From the NCBI GenBank assembly GCA_964648115.1, contig CAZYME010000006.1:26958-90957 (forward strand): a stretch of DNA of 64,000 bases. The letters are read 5' to 3'. This stretch comes from CAZYME01 sp964648115. Its GTDB lineage: Bacteria; Pseudomonadota; Gammaproteobacteria; Legionellales; Legionellaceae. The notes under the pieces were generated by a model, which worked only from the letters and a program-made list of their open reading frames with translations, ran no database searches and was not told where the DNA came from. Position 1 is the first letter of the stretch. Each line of letters opens with the position of its first letter. Positions 35,258 to 43,651 of this stretch are shown here, one piece after another. The translations under genes and the position numbers were made by a program.

Positions 35258-37462
35258 CTAAATCAATTGATGAATCACATCTAAGAGAACCTTAGTCTCA
35301 AATTGTCCCTTAACAATATAGGCATCAGCACCCACTGCAATACCCCGTCTTTTATCTGTCTCATTGGCTAATGACGTCACAATTACTACTGGAATATTGC
35401 TATAAGCCTCGCTGGTTTTAATTCGCTCTGCCAACTGAAATCCATCCAAGCCTGGCATTTCTACATCAGTTACAACCAAATCAAAAACGCCTTGATTTAA
35501 AGCCTCCCACCCTTGGAGGCCATCCAGTGCGGAGGTAACTAAATAACCATGCGCCTCGAGAATATTTTTTTCAAGCGTTCGTGTGGTAATTGAATCATCA
35601 ACAATCAATACACGCTTTCTTTCTGTTGTATTTTCACTAGGGGCCGTTTCATGAGTTATGTCTAATGTACTGTGGTGAAGCATAGCTGAATTAATCAAAT
35701 CTGTAGGATTAAGCACCACCATAACTTCTCCATTACCGGCTAGTGAGCCACCAGCAACATTTCGAACGGAGATTAATGGAGACTGTAGCCGCTTGATAAC
35801 AATTTCCCGCTCGCCAATAATCTCCTCAACAAATAACGCAATATTTTTCCAATCTTTTGTAATAATCACGATTGATAATAGATGATTTGTGTCTATTTGT
35901 GCGCTTTTCAGCTCCAGCAAGCGAGCTAACTCAAAAGCAGGAATGGCTTTGCTGTCCAGCATAACGGCCTTGCCTGCTTGTATATCCACCAAGTCTGATG
36001 CATTAATTTCCATCACACGCGTAACAACTGAGGTTGGTATTGCGTAGCAAGTGCCCCCAGCCTTCACCATTAGCCCACGATCAGTTGATAAAGTTAACGG
36101 GAAGCTTAAGGTAAATGTTGTTCCCTTGCCCTCATCGGTGTCCACTTTAACCAGGCCTTTCATCTCATTGACCCGAGACAACACCACATCAAGACCTACA
36201 CCCCGACCTGAAACATTCGTGATGATTTCTTTACTAGAAAATCCAGGCCTAAAAATCACATTTAATTTTTCCTCTCGACTCATCATGTCTATCTCAGCGG
36301 CACTAAGAATGTTCTTTTTTATAGCGACTTCAGTAATTCTATCAACAGAAATACCATCGCCATCGTCTTGTATGCTTAAGATAATCCGATTACCTAGCGC
36401 CGTGACATGGATATGAATGCACCCTGTTTCAGATTTTCCTTTGGCGCGTCTATCAGTAGCAATCTCAATCCCATGATCAATCGCATTTCGTAAAAGGTGG
36501 ACTAATGGATCCTTAAGCCCCTCCAAAATAGGACGATCAATTTCAATCTCATCACCTGAAATTTTATAATCAATTTTTTTACCTAACTCTTGAGCAATAT
36601 CTCGAACCGATCGTGCCAGGGGGCGCAATAGAGTGGCCATAGGCACCATGCGCATCAACCGCACTTGATTTTCCAGCATTTCAGATAAATGATTAATCCG
36701 TATATTGGTCGCATTCAATTGTTTATAAATATGTTGGCTACTAGAAGATAACGTATTAATACCTTCGTTTATTTTGGCTAAAGATGCTATTCCTGCGAGA
36801 TTTTGCTCTAACTGCGGACGCTGTGATAAAAAATACGTTGAGGAGGACCATTGTTTTGAAAATTCGACTAACTTTTTATCTAATAATTGCACGCTTTCCA
36901 GATGATCTTGCATCTCAATTTTTGTAGAGAGTAAATCCTCAACTAAGGCTGAAAGTCGATTTAATTTATCCAGAGAGACCCTGGTCATTTCATTTTCTAT
37001 GGGAAGATTTGAGGTTTCTTTAGGCACCGAGGGAGCCACACTCTCAGTTAAAGCCTGCTCTACCACAGCGCCCTGATCGAGCGCTTTAATAAAAGCATCC
37101 AAATCAAAAGATAACGCTGTATCCGTATCAAACACCGCCATGGCTTCGCGCATGTGGTCAAGACTTTGCAAACATAGAGTAACAATGGCCCCATTAATGA
37201 GAGATTGATCACGGCGTAACAGACCAAACAACGTTTCTAGGCTATGCGCAATAGCAGCTACGACTGGAACATCAACGCCACGCGCTGCACCTTTGATATT
37301 GTGTGCATCACGAAACAGAGCATCCAAACAGGCGTTATACTCTGCACCTTCAAGGCCTTTTTCTAACAAAAGAAGCCCATCGGTCAGTGACTGTAATTTT
37401 TCATCCAGTTCACTACGAAAGACTTGGATCAACTGCTTCATCAGTTCAGGATCAAGTGCCAT
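35258..37462 (-). CDS. cheA: Hybrid chemosensory histidine kinase CheA with C-terminal receiver
   Basis: A 734-residue CheA-REC hybrid. The Hpt domain (~1-110) carries H54 in DAHNIKGAARG. After a linker come the dimerisation helices (~160-285), the ATPase with the N box LLRNAIDHGIE and GDGISV and GRGVGLDV, the CheW-like regulatory domain (~470-600), and a receiver domain (~610-734) with the acceptor Asp in VVTDVEMPGLDG. The separate CheY-binding P2 domain seems absent. The fused receiver is typical of Wsp (WspE), Frz and type IV pilus systems rather than flagellar CheA. Confidence 0.95.
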   Translation of the reverse strand: MALDPELMKQLIQVFRSELDEKLQSLTDGLLLLEKGLEGAEYNACLDALFRDAHNIKGAARGVDVPVVAAIAHSLETLFGLLRRDQSLINGAIVTLCLQSLDHMREAMAVFDTDTALSFDLDAFIKALDQGAVVEQALTESVAPSVPKETSNLPIENEMTRVSLDKLNRLSALVEDLLSTKIEMQDHLESVQLLDKKLVEFSKQWSSSTYFLSQRPQLEQNLAGIASLAKINEGINTLSSSSQHIYKQLNATNIRINHLSEMLENQVRLMRMVPMATLLRPLARSVRDIAQELGKKIDYKISGDEIEIDRPILEGLKDPLVHLLRNAIDHGIEIATDRRAKGKSETGCIHIHVTALGNRIILSIQDDGDGISVDRITEVAIKKNILSAAEIDMMSREEKLNVIFRPGFSSKEIITNVSGRGVGLDVVLSRVNEMKGLVKVDTDEGKGTTFTLSFPLTLSTDRGLMVKAGGTCYAIPTSVVTRVMEINASDLVDIQAGKAVMLDSKAIPAFELARLLELKSAQIDTNHLLSIVIITKDWKNIALFVEEIIGEREIVIKRLQSPLISVRNVAGGSLAGNGEVMVVLNPTDLINSAMLHHSTLDITHETAPSENTTERKRVLIVDDSITTRTLEKNILEAHGYLVTSALDGLQGWEALNQGVFDLVVTDVEMPGLDGFQLAERIKTSEAYSNIPVVIVTSLANETDKRRGIAVGADAYIVKGQFETKVLLDVIHQLI

Positions 37463-37501
37463 GCCAATTCCCTATCCTGTTAGAATCGATTAGTTATCAT
37501 T

Positions 37502-39397
37502 TTATGCTAGTTGATAAATAGCAACTAAACCCCTCAATTTTTCGGCCACTGAAGATAACTCAGTCGTTGCTGTCTTGGTTTGCTGGGTACTATTTACAAA
37601 ATGCTGGATTACTTTATTAATTTCTTCCATCGCCGCATTGGTTTGCTCTATCCCAGCCACCTCTTGTCGAACAGCAACAATGATCTGTTGATTGGCAGAA
37701 CCTGCTTCATGAATCACGGCGCCTAATTGCTTCATCATTTCACCACTTTTTTGCACTAATATAACCCCAGAGTCCACATCCTTACGCCCCTCTTCTGTCG
37801 CCATAACAGCCCGGTCAGTCGCATGACGGATGTCTTGTAATATTTTTTGTACTTGTGCGGTAGATTGTTGTGATTGTTCCGCTAACTCTTTAACCTCTGA
37901 GGCCACCACGGAGAAACCTTTCCCTGCTTCTCCGGCCTTAGCTGCCTCGATCGAGGCATTCAAGGCCAACATCTTTGATTGTTGCGCTAGATTCGTTACC
38001 ACATTGGTAATTTCACCAATTTGTTGTGTTTTTTCTGATAAGACTAAAATAGTTTGGGCAATATTTTCCATTTGCTCACGCACCGACTCAATGCCCTTGA
38101 CCGCATCATCTACGGTTGCAATACCCTCTTCACCCTCTTTGCGAGTTCGCTCAGCAATTTCCGCTAACTGTTGGGTTTTGGTCAGCGTTTGTGTAGAGGC
38201 TACTTTGATTTCTTCGAGCGTTGAGGTGGTTTCATTCACAGCCGCCGCTTGCTCCGAAGCGCCTGATGATTGTGCACTGGTTGCGGCTAACAATTCATCT
38301 AACATTTTAAACATCAAGTCACTAGACTCTGTAATTTGACGCGCCATGCTGGATAAGCTCTCGATCATGGCATTCAAACTTTGGCCGAGTATCATCAACT
38401 CATCATCACCTGTTACTTCAACCCGCTCTCTTAAATCGCCAGCAGATACCTTTTCCATCATGCTGCTAAAAAGAGTCACTTGTTCTTTGTATCGTATGTC
38501 TTTGTTTTTTTGCGCTGTAATATCCGTCGCATACTTCATTATCTTAATAGGCTTTCCTTCCGAGTCAAAAATAGGATTGTAGCTGGATTGGAGCCACACC
38601 TTATTGCCACCCTTATCAATACGAGCATACACTCCGGCATCGTATTCTCCACGCCCTAATTTTTCCCAAAAAGCAGTATAGTCTTGACTCTTGGCGTAGT
38701 TAGGGTCGACAAAAATACGATGATGCTTGCCTTTTATCTCATCTAAAGTATAACCCATCGCTTTTAGAAAATTAGCATTGGCATTTATAATCGTTCCATC
38801 CATTGCAAATTCGATAGCAGCCATTGATCGATCTATTGCTTCAATTTGCTCTTTAAAAGTATTAGTTTCCTTGTTCATTGAAGTTGTATTGTACGTTTCC
38901 ATTACTAACTCAGTGTCAATCATAATAATTTTATAAAAAGCAGATAGGGCGCGATTTCGTTTGGTGTTGCTTAACATGTATTTATGGATGATTAATGGAG
39001 ATATGGCTTGGAAATACACACTATAACTGCCTAGATACCAACGCGCCGACAAACCAATTTTTGTATGCATGGCTCCGATTTTTAAGCGCGTCGCAAAATA
39101 ACTTTCACCGTACTCACCCTCAAACATGGAAAGCAAATATTTTCTTTGGGCGGCCTTTAAGCGGTCAATATTTGAGCCAGCCTTATCAATAATATCCATT
39201 AATTCAGGAAAATGCATAAGGTTGTCATAAAATCGATCGACAATCAGGCCCAGATTTTCACTGATCAAAGGTAATAATTCTTTAAGCACAATTGCGTCAT
39301 CTTGGGTAAAGCCAACAAACTTTTTTATTTTTTCTTGCTCAGCTGAAGTTATGCCTATTTGAGTCATCAGCGAGTCGTTTTTGTTTGCTTTTTCCAT
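37502..39397 (-). CDS. Soluble globin-coupled methyl-accepting chemoreceptor with PAS domain
   Basis: A 631-residue receptor with no membrane segment. Residues ~12-180 are a globin-coupled-sensor domain; H111 in MHTKIGL, followed by WYLGSY, matches the proximal haem ligand and helix-G pattern of HemAT-type sensors. A PAS domain (~190-310) follows, with ATDITAQK at its end, of the kind found in BdlA and Aer-like receptors. A HAMP-like stretch (~315-365) leads to the signalling coiled coil with the tip region (EIGEITNVVTNLAQQSKMLALNASIEAA, given here in part) near residues 465-510. The probable input is oxygen or another haem ligand such as NO or CO. It sits where a Wsp operon has its membrane receptor WspA. 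Confidence 0.93.
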   Translation of the reverse strand: MEKANKNDSLMTQIGITSAEQEKIKKFVGFTQDDAIVLKELLPLISENLGLIVDRFYDNLMHFPELMDIIDKAGSNIDRLKAAQRKYLLSMFEGEYGESYFATRLKIGAMHTKIGLSARWYLGSYSVYFQAISPLIIHKYMLSNTKRNRALSAFYKIIMIDTELVMETYNTTSMNKETNTFKEQIEAIDRSMAAIEFAMDGTIINANANFLKAMGYTLDEIKGKHHRIFVDPNYAKSQDYTAFWEKLGRGEYDAGVYARIDKGGNKVWLQSSYNPIFDSEGKPIKIMKYATDITAQKNKDIRYKEQVTLFSSMMEKVSAGDLRERVEVTGDDELMILGQSLNAMIESLSSMARQITESSDLMFKMLDELLAATSAQSSGASEQAAAVNETTSTLEEIKVASTQTLTKTQQLAEIAERTRKEGEEGIATVDDAVKGIESVREQMENIAQTILVLSEKTQQIGEITNVVTNLAQQSKMLALNASIEAAKAGEAGKGFSVVASEVKELAEQSQQSTAQVQKILQDIRHATDRAVMATEEGRKDVDSGVILVQKSGEMMKQLGAVIHEAGSANQQIIVAVRQEVAGIEQTNAAMEEINKVIQHFVNSTQQTKTATTELSSVAEKLRGLVAIYQLA

Positions 39398-39448
39398 GTC
39401 TTTTCTCTCTTCAATGCGTTAAGGTTTATTTTTTACGAAGCGATTGGG

Positions 39449-40096
39449 TTAAATCACATTTTCTTCAACTTGCAATAGTGGGTCGGTTAAAATGGCCTGT
39501 ACATTCAATATGGTTACTCGCCCTTGATGAATGCCTTGAACATAATTCAAGTTTGATACACCCCCAGTATGCATTGGCGGCTGAAGTTCTGCCACCATAA
39601 ATTCATCACTCCCCTCGACCTCATCTACTAAAAAACCAACTCGAAAATTATTAAATCGTACTACGACCACCATATTTCCTTTAGACGCCTCGCTTGTGTC
39701 TGTGCGAAATAACTGTTTTAAATCTAATATTGTTAATAATATCCCGCGATAATTCACAACCCCCGCAATCACCGGTGGGGTGCAAGGAATCGGAGAAATA
39801 AAGTCAAATTTAGTGATATTTTCTAGATAGGCGAAGGCGACCCCATAATACCCAGACAATCCCAGGCGAATACACACAAAATCCTCACGAACAATACCTT
39901 CTTCCTCTTTCACAGTGCTTGCCAGTTGAAGGGCTCGCTCATGCAATATGCGTTGTATCTTTTCACCCGTTGGCATTCGAGAGCAAAAGGCACTGGCATG
40001 TAATGGTTTACTTACCGTCGTCGTTTTCGTCTTTGTGCCTTTTCGCTTTGTCGGCGCTTGTTTAAGGGGTTTATTTTCATCCATCAGATAGCTCAC
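39449..40096 (-). CDS. cheW: CheW-like coupling protein with N-terminal extension
   Basis: A 215-residue CheW-domain protein that should tie the receptor to CheA. The first ~45 residues are Lys/Thr-rich and look disordered. The CheW fold follows (~70-210), with ITKFDFISPIPCTPPVIAGVVNYRG and ILDLKQLF. In Wsp terms it matches WspD, which also lies after the CheR gene. It overlaps cheR by 4 bp; a 51-bp gap separates it from the receptor gene. Confidence 0.9.
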   Translation of the reverse strand: MSYLMDENKPLKQAPTKRKGTKTKTTTVSKPLHASAFCSRMPTGEKIQRILHERALQLASTVKEEEGIVREDFVCIRLGLSGYYGVAFAYLENITKFDFISPIPCTPPVIAGVVNYRGILLTILDLKQLFRTDTSEASKGNMVVVVRFNNFRVGFLVDEVEGSDEFMVAELQPPMHTGGVSNLNYVQGIHQGRVTILNVQAILTDPLLQVEENVI

Positions 40097-41655
40097 TTAT
40101 CATCGTTTGATTTTGTCAATTGTGAATCACGCACTTTATAGAGAGCGAGCTCTTTACGCAGCATTTCAGCAAATAGGGTATGGGTCATCCCCGGAACATT
40201 TTCCATTTCGGTAGAGGGATCACTTTTCTCGGCCAGTATGAGGGCATTTTGAAAGCTTTTCATCGCCAAATTACCCTTGCCCATCCGAAACAATAACAAG
40301 GCAAGCTGGTAATGCGCCTCTAAAAATGTATGATCTAAATAAATAGCCTTACGAAACGCCGTTTCTGCATCAGCTAAATTGTCTTGATCCATCATCACTA
40401 TACCCATTATTAAATAGGTACCTTTATTGGTCGGGTCTTTTTCTAAACTCAGTGCACATGAAGCAATTGCCTGTTTTATTTGCCCAAGATTAGCCTGTGC
40501 CCTGGCTTTGATCTGCAAGTACGATCCAGATAAACCAAATTTATTTATCCCTTGTTCAACAACTAATAAAACCTCACGCCAGCGGCCTAGCTTAAGAAGT
40601 TCGGACAGTCGTTGATTCAACAGATGCGGACTATTTAAACCCAAATCAGTAACTAATGAGGGCAAAGAGTGAATAGGGCTTTTAAGAGTGGGATGCTTAT
40701 GACTCCCTGCATGCACCCTCTGAGAGGGCGTGGAAATGAGTGATTCTTGAGACAGTGTCAATATTGGCTCTATTTTTCTATAATAAGCGGACTCACTCTC
40801 TTGGACCCTCTGGAGTAAAGGATTTAATTCATTAATGTGATCGGAAGGCCCTGTTAACAAAATACCATCCATCACAAGACACTCCGCAAATCGAGATATA
40901 ATTTGTATGGTTGTTACAGGTTCTATATAAATTAAGACGTTTCGACACAAAATAAGATCCATCGCATAGGTATCTGTTAATAATGCTGGATAGACATCAT
41001 CGGATAAATTTAGATAGTTAAATTTTGCATATTGTTGCAAAGACTTATCAATCACATAATCGTTACCCGTGACGGTAAAGTATTGTTTAATGGCCGTGGG
41101 GGTTGAGGAACGGAAAGACCATGCACCATAGGTGGCACTATTAGCATTTGCTAAGGCCTTCGTGCTAATATCAGTTCCTAACAAGAGAATGCTCCATCTG
41201 TTCATATCCGGCAATAACTCTTTCAAAATGATAGCAACGGTATATAGCTCTTGGCCTGAGGAACAACCGGCGCTCCAAATCCGTAGTGTTAGATCCTGCG
41301 CTAAGCGCTTTTGACGAATGATCTCCGGTAATAATTTTTTTCTAAGTAAAATCATTTGTGCGGGATCACGAAAAAAATAGCTCTCTCCCACAGTAATTTC
41401 AGCGACTAAAAACTCGATTTCAGGCGACAATCCCGGTTTACTACAAAGTGCGTTGTAGAAACTATTGGGATCCGAATAGCCAAAGTTCTGACAAGCTTTT
41501 TTTACCGTATCATGCAAACCAATCATCTGATGATCCTGGATAACAATCCCGGTTCGCTTGGTGATTAATCTACACAATGGGGTAACCCAAACTTCAGGGG
41601 ATGTCACCAATATTTTTTGGTGAGTATCAAGAGGCTCATCGTGCCGAGCAATCAT
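40093..41655 (-). CDS. cheR: Chemoreceptor methyltransferase CheR with TPR repeats
   Basis: A 520-residue CheR that adds methyl groups to receptor glutamates. The N-terminal helical part and catalytic domain (~20-290) show GESYFFRDP, the SAM loop WSAGCSSGQE, LGTDIS and LILCRNVLIY. After a linker come three or more tetratricopeptide repeats (~350-490; LEKDPTNKGTYLIMGIVM, AFRKAIYLDHTFLEAHYQLA). CheR-TPR proteins are the WspC/FrzF kind, where the TPR part restricts receptor choice. It lies between the two CheW genes with 4-bp overlaps on both sides. Confidence 0.94.
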   Translation of the reverse strand: MIARHDEPLDTHQKILVTSPEVWVTPLCRLITKRTGIVIQDHQMIGLHDTVKKACQNFGYSDPNSFYNALCSKPGLSPEIEFLVAEITVGESYFFRDPAQMILLRKKLLPEIIRQKRLAQDLTLRIWSAGCSSGQELYTVAIILKELLPDMNRWSILLLGTDISTKALANANSATYGAWSFRSSTPTAIKQYFTVTGNDYVIDKSLQQYAKFNYLNLSDDVYPALLTDTYAMDLILCRNVLIYIEPVTTIQIISRFAECLVMDGILLTGPSDHINELNPLLQRVQESESAYYRKIEPILTLSQESLISTPSQRVHAGSHKHPTLKSPIHSLPSLVTDLGLNSPHLLNQRLSELLKLGRWREVLLVVEQGINKFGLSGSYLQIKARAQANLGQIKQAIASCALSLEKDPTNKGTYLIMGIVMMDQDNLADAETAFRKAIYLDHTFLEAHYQLALLLFRMGKGNLAMKSFQNALILAEKSDPSTEMENVPGMTHTLFAEMLRKELALYKVRDSQLTKSNDDK

Positions 41656-42179
41656 AAGCCCTCCATGATTTTAGGCAGCTGAGCTCGTGCTGAAAAACAA
41701 GAGCTCGAGGATGAAAAATTAAGGGTTAACATGCCGGGCATATCTAAGAGTAAAGATAAACCTGACTCTAATTGTAATACAGCAAGAAAGGGCAAAGAGG
41801 CATCCTCAAATACGCTGACCATTTGAAGTGTCGCATCTAAGACTGTTTCCACATGAAGGACCTGATCGACAATAAAACCAACGTAATGCTGCCCGTCACT
41901 ACATATAACTATAGGGGTATCTAACGTATAAGGGGTATTGTCTTCCTGACCAAACCACAAGCTTAAATCAACAACAGGAACACTCTTGCCGTGATAATCC
42001 ATAAGGCCGACTAAATAGGTAGGTGCTCCAGGAGTTGGCTGCAAAGCTACTAATGAGATTACCCTCTCAACCAAAGATAAACTAATCACACATGGAGCGT
42101 TTTGCACTTTAACGTGTAAGACTTGCCGGATATGTAAGTCAGTCTTAACAACATCGTCCACTAAATCCACGGTTGACAT
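41652..42179 (-). CDS. cheW: CheW-like coupling protein, first gene of the chemosensory operon
   Basis: A 175-residue protein that is one CheW domain (~15-160), with VERVISLVALQPTPGAPTYLVGLMDYHGKSVPVVDL as the recognisable core (given here as a run of parts: VISLVALQPTP, YLVGLMDYHG, VPVVDL). It corresponds to WspB by position before cheR. AAGGGG precedes the ATG at good spacing. Upstream on the minus strand is a TATACT box at about 42239-42244 with a poor -35, a weak promoter candidate. Having two unlike CheW proteins in one operon is a Wsp/Frz-type feature. Confidence 0.92.
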   Translation of the reverse strand: MSTVDLVDDVVKTDLHIRQVLHVKVQNAPCVISLSLVERVISLVALQPTPGAPTYLVGLMDYHGKSVPVVDLSLWFGQEDNTPYTLDTPIVICSDGQHYVGFIVDQVLHVETVLDATLQMVSVFEDASLPFLAVLQLESGLSLLLDMPGMLTLNFSSSSSCFSARAQLPKIMEGL

Positions 42180-42283
42180 GTTAGCCCCTTAAAAAAATAC
42201 ATCATTCTGATAAATCGAACAAAAGTACTTTTTATTAGTATAGACTAACTATGACGCCTGCAATCTTAGGGGCTGTTGAAAAT

Positions 42284-43261
42284 TCATACCTTTTCTTTTA
42301 GCGCTTTTTTTGTTTCCTCATCAACAAAAGCACAATCGATAGCCATTTTTGTAATAGCTTTCATCGTATCGTCGCTGTAGTTATAGGCTTTTTGTGTGAG
42401 GTTATATTCACGCGCTAATGTGGTACCAAAAAAAGGCGGATCATCTGAATTTAGGCTGATTTTAATGCCTGCTTCCATTAGTTGGGGGAAGGGATGGGTG
42501 TTAAAGTCATTGAAAAGGCCAAGTTTGATATTGCTCGATGGGCAAACTTCTAAAGCAATGTCGCGTTCCTTAAGCAATGCGATAGTTTCAGGTGAGTGAA
42601 TCGCTTGTACACCATGACCAATACGTTGAATGGGTAAATGTTCAATAGCTTCCAACATGCCGCTTGCTGGTGCAAATTCACCCGCATGTACAGTACAAAA
42701 TAACCCGGCTTCTTTTGCCGCAATTTGATACGCTTTACTAAACAACTTGGGTGGGAAGTTAATTTCATCGCCACCTAATCCAAAACCTGTCGCGCAAGGT
42801 ACAGATGCTTTGCTCGCTTCTTTAGCTACACGAATAGCAGCGTCAGCTCCGAAATGGCGAACGGCTGTGATGATAATCCGTCCAACAATATCAAATTGTG
42901 CTTTTGCATCATCAATAGCTTGCTGGATAGCGTGCAAATGTTCAATAGATGGCACGCCACTGACTTGCTCCGCATGATCAGGGGAATACATCATTTCTAC
43001 GTACAGCGTATTCTCAAGTGCGTTGGATCGAAGGTAATCAAAGGTAATGTCATAATAATCTTGCGGGGTTTTTATCAACGCGGCTAAGGTATCATAGACG
43101 CTTAGAAAATGTAAAAAATCTCGAGAAAAATAGCTCTGACCATCTGCTGCAATCAGGCCTTCAGGCATGGAAATTTTGTTTCGCTTTGCTAGTTTATAGG
43201 CTAATTCTGGGCTGATGGTGCCTTCTAAGTGAACGTGTAGTTCAGCTTTTTTAATCGACAT
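42284..43261 (-). CDS. add: Adenosine/adenine deaminase
   Basis: A 325-residue zinc hydrolase of the adenosine deaminase family, which turns adenosine (or adenine) into inosine (or hypoxanthine) in purine salvage. The metal ligands and catalytic residues are visible: HVHLEGT at residues 8-14, VHAGEFAP, and SLNSDDPPFFGT. The opening KAELHVHLEGT also resembles the adenine deaminase branch (Aah1 type), so which base or nucleoside is the true substrate is open. It stands alone between the chemosensory operon and a small divergent gene. Confidence 0.88.
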   Translation of the reverse strand: MSIKKAELHVHLEGTISPELAYKLAKRNKISMPEGLIAADGQSYFSRDFLHFLSVYDTLAALIKTPQDYYDITFDYLRSNALENTLYVEMMYSPDHAEQVSGVPSIEHLHAIQQAIDDAKAQFDIVGRIIITAVRHFGADAAIRVAKEASKASVPCATGFGLGGDEINFPPKLFSKAYQIAAKEAGLFCTVHAGEFAPASGMLEAIEHLPIQRIGHGVQAIHSPETIALLKERDIALEVCPSSNIKLGLFNDFNTHPFPQLMEAGIKISLNSDDPPFFGTTLAREYNLTQKAYNYSDDTMKAITKMAIDCAFVDEETKKALKEKV

Positions 43262-43352
43262 AGTTTATATCCCTAGAGCATTGTTTAAGTTGGGTGGTAA
43301 CTTTAATAAAAACCCGATAAAATTACCAGCAGAATGTGTTTCAGGAATAGCT

Positions 43353-43538
43353 ATGACTAAACATGATATTAATAAAGCTTACGTAAGCCCTTTTGATAAA
43401 TTTTTGTATAAATACGACGCTACGCATGCTAAAACAGAATCGCAATTGAAGGAAATTAAAAAGCACAAGCGCATTGCTACGCTGCGTGATGAGCCGAATC
43501 CTGTCAAAGGCGAAGAAGAGGTCTGGACAGGGTTTTAA
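43353..43538 (+). CDS. Small conserved-looking protein of unknown function
   Basis: A 61-residue, highly charged protein (MTKHDINKAYVSPFDKFL at its start), rich in Lys, Asp and Glu, without Cys clusters, signal or membrane segment. The ATG at 43353 has AGGAA about 5 bases upstream; the frame is open from 43281. It looks like a real gene because of the even codon use and the ribosome site, but I cannot name it. It is divergent from add and is followed by a 32-bp inverted repeat. Confidence 0.65.
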   Translation: MTKHDINKAYVSPFDKFLYKYDATHAKTESQLKEIKKHKRIATLRDEPNPVKGEEEVWTGF

Positions 43539-43561
43539 CGAAGGCACGTCGTTCCGAGCGG

Positions 43562-43651
43562 GCCACGTCATCCCGAACGTAGTGAGGGATCTCAGAAGGA
43601 TAGCACAGTGTTACTCCCGGAGATCCCTCACTACGTTCGGGATGACGTGGC
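43562..43651. repeat. 32-bp perfect inverted repeat after the small gene
   Basis: Arms 43562-43593 and 43620-43651 are perfectly complementary over 32 bp with a 26-base loop; they begin GCCACGTCATCCCGAACG. The right arm ends on the last base of the stop codon of the phosphate transporter gene, so it lies exactly between two convergent genes and may act as a terminator. Confidence 0.9.

Noticed and set aside
42180..42283. Flagellar sigma-28 promoter upstream of the chemosensory operon
   Set aside because: No TAAA-N15-GCCGATAA-like sequence is seen; only a TATACT box with a poor -35.
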